From Edolisoma coerulescens (Eukaryota; Chordata; Aves; Passeriformes; Campephagidae), in the NCBI GenBank assembly GCA_013397115.1, contig VWZW01001651.1, positions 837,125 to 901,124 on the forward strand: a stretch of DNA of 64,000 nucleotides, in the 5' to 3' direction. Positions 63,284 to 64,000 of the stretch are shown piece after piece. The notes beneath the pieces are model-generated. The model saw only the letters and a list, made by a program, of their open reading frames with translations. It did not search any database and was not told the origin of the DNA. Every line of letters begins with the position of its first letter. Within the stretch, counting starts at the first letter, position 1. Both the position numbers and the translations under genes were made by a program.

Positions 63284-64000
63284 TAAACAGGCCTCAGCAC
63301 TGTTCTCACCCCATGGTACCGCAGAGGCAGAAGAAAGGAGACAGGTCTATGATGAAGGCAGGACCAAACACCTCTGAATTCTGGGATATTCCTGCATTCA
63401 CTGATTATAACATTACCAGAGAGACTTATTTATTGTGATACCTGGGGCCTTTAAGTTAGACGTCTAAGTACCATATACACCATACAAGGAAATTTAAATA
63501 TCTTAAAATGGGATTTGAAACACAAGTGCTATCTGCAGGGAACCACATCAGCTAGTACAAGGGATCTGGGAGAGTTTCCTCTACATTGTGTGTGCGCCTG
63601 AGAGACACAAACCCTTCACTTCGGGTCACATAGAAATGCCTACATCAAAGAAAATTCAAGTTTCAAAATCTTCAGTCCACCATCACACTGATGAAATGCC
63701 CAAATTTAACTCCTTCTGCCATTTTTTGTTTTGTCTGTTTGTTTCTTGCTTTGTGATACAAGACTAGAAGAGATGCCTGTTTTTACATGGCTTCAACAAA
63801 GAGACTGGAGAGCAAGTCTCTCAATGCCCCAGCCGGAAGATACTCAAACATATCTTCCACTGTTCCAAAGATTACCACAGACTCCCTAAAATGAGAGACG
63901 TGTTAGCAGGACGAGTTAAAACAACAGCACTATTAAAGAAAAAAATCAGGATTCATTGGATGAAACAAAGTGAGACAGTGAGAGCAGGTTTTATTAAGAG
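63284..64000. other. Unique sequence, no gene seen
   Basis: No recognised coding or repeat content to the window end. Confidence 0.5.

Noticed and set aside
1..64000. Bacterial-type operons, CRISPR arrays, tRNA or rRNA genes, and retroviral gag/pol/env genes
   Set aside because: None was recognised on either strand; the repeat content and composition are those of a vertebrate nuclear genome.

Overview
The window looks like vertebrate nuclear DNA from a bird. It is AT-rich, has no dense open reading frames, and its recognisable repeats are almost all CR1-family LINEs, the dominant retrotransposon of birds. Some carry the diagnostic CR1 3' end (a short tandem of about 8 bp next to a GGTTGGA/TTGGAAGGGACC-type tail). 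There are no bacterial-type genes, operons, CRISPR arrays or viral genes that I can recognise. I could not identify a named gene. The window is best read as intergenic or deep-intronic DNA.

Layout. 1-10.9 kb: unique AT-rich sequence. 10.9-13.7 kb: three old LINE remnants on the minus strand, namely an L2-clade reverse transcriptase C-terminus, a CR1 3' half and a very old CR1/L3-type 3' end. 17.8-18.35 kb: two CR1 3' ends head to head. 23.85 kb: a short CR1 tail. 25.87-26.65 kb: a possible coding exon on the minus strand beside a homeodomain-site-rich stretch. 29.9-30.26 kb: a CR1 reverse transcriptase fragment, followed by an almost exact 492-493 bp duplication across a single N. 31.39-31.89 kb: a 109-bp gap and a single N, both next to G runs. 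35.35-35.67 kb: a diverged tandem repeat of about 136 bp. 38.2-38.6 kb: a possible solo LTR or promoter with a TATA box. 44.08-48.06 kb: the main object, a nearly full-length but dead CR1 on the minus strand with ORF1 and ORF2 remnants. 56.6-57.0 kb: another CR1-clade RT relic. 61.5-62.8 kb: two stretches that look like conserved enhancers.

How the parts work together: the LINE copies are independent, dead insertions of different ages, not a cooperating system. In the large CR1, ORF1 (nucleic-acid binding, coiled coil, esterase-like) and ORF2 (endonuclease plus reverse transcriptase) once formed one retrotransposition machine, but stops, frameshifts and a destroyed RT active site make it non-autonomous. 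I found no convincing new biological system. The most useful leads are the probable false duplication, the possible exon near 25.9 kb, the ancient L2/L3 relics, and the candidate regulatory elements.
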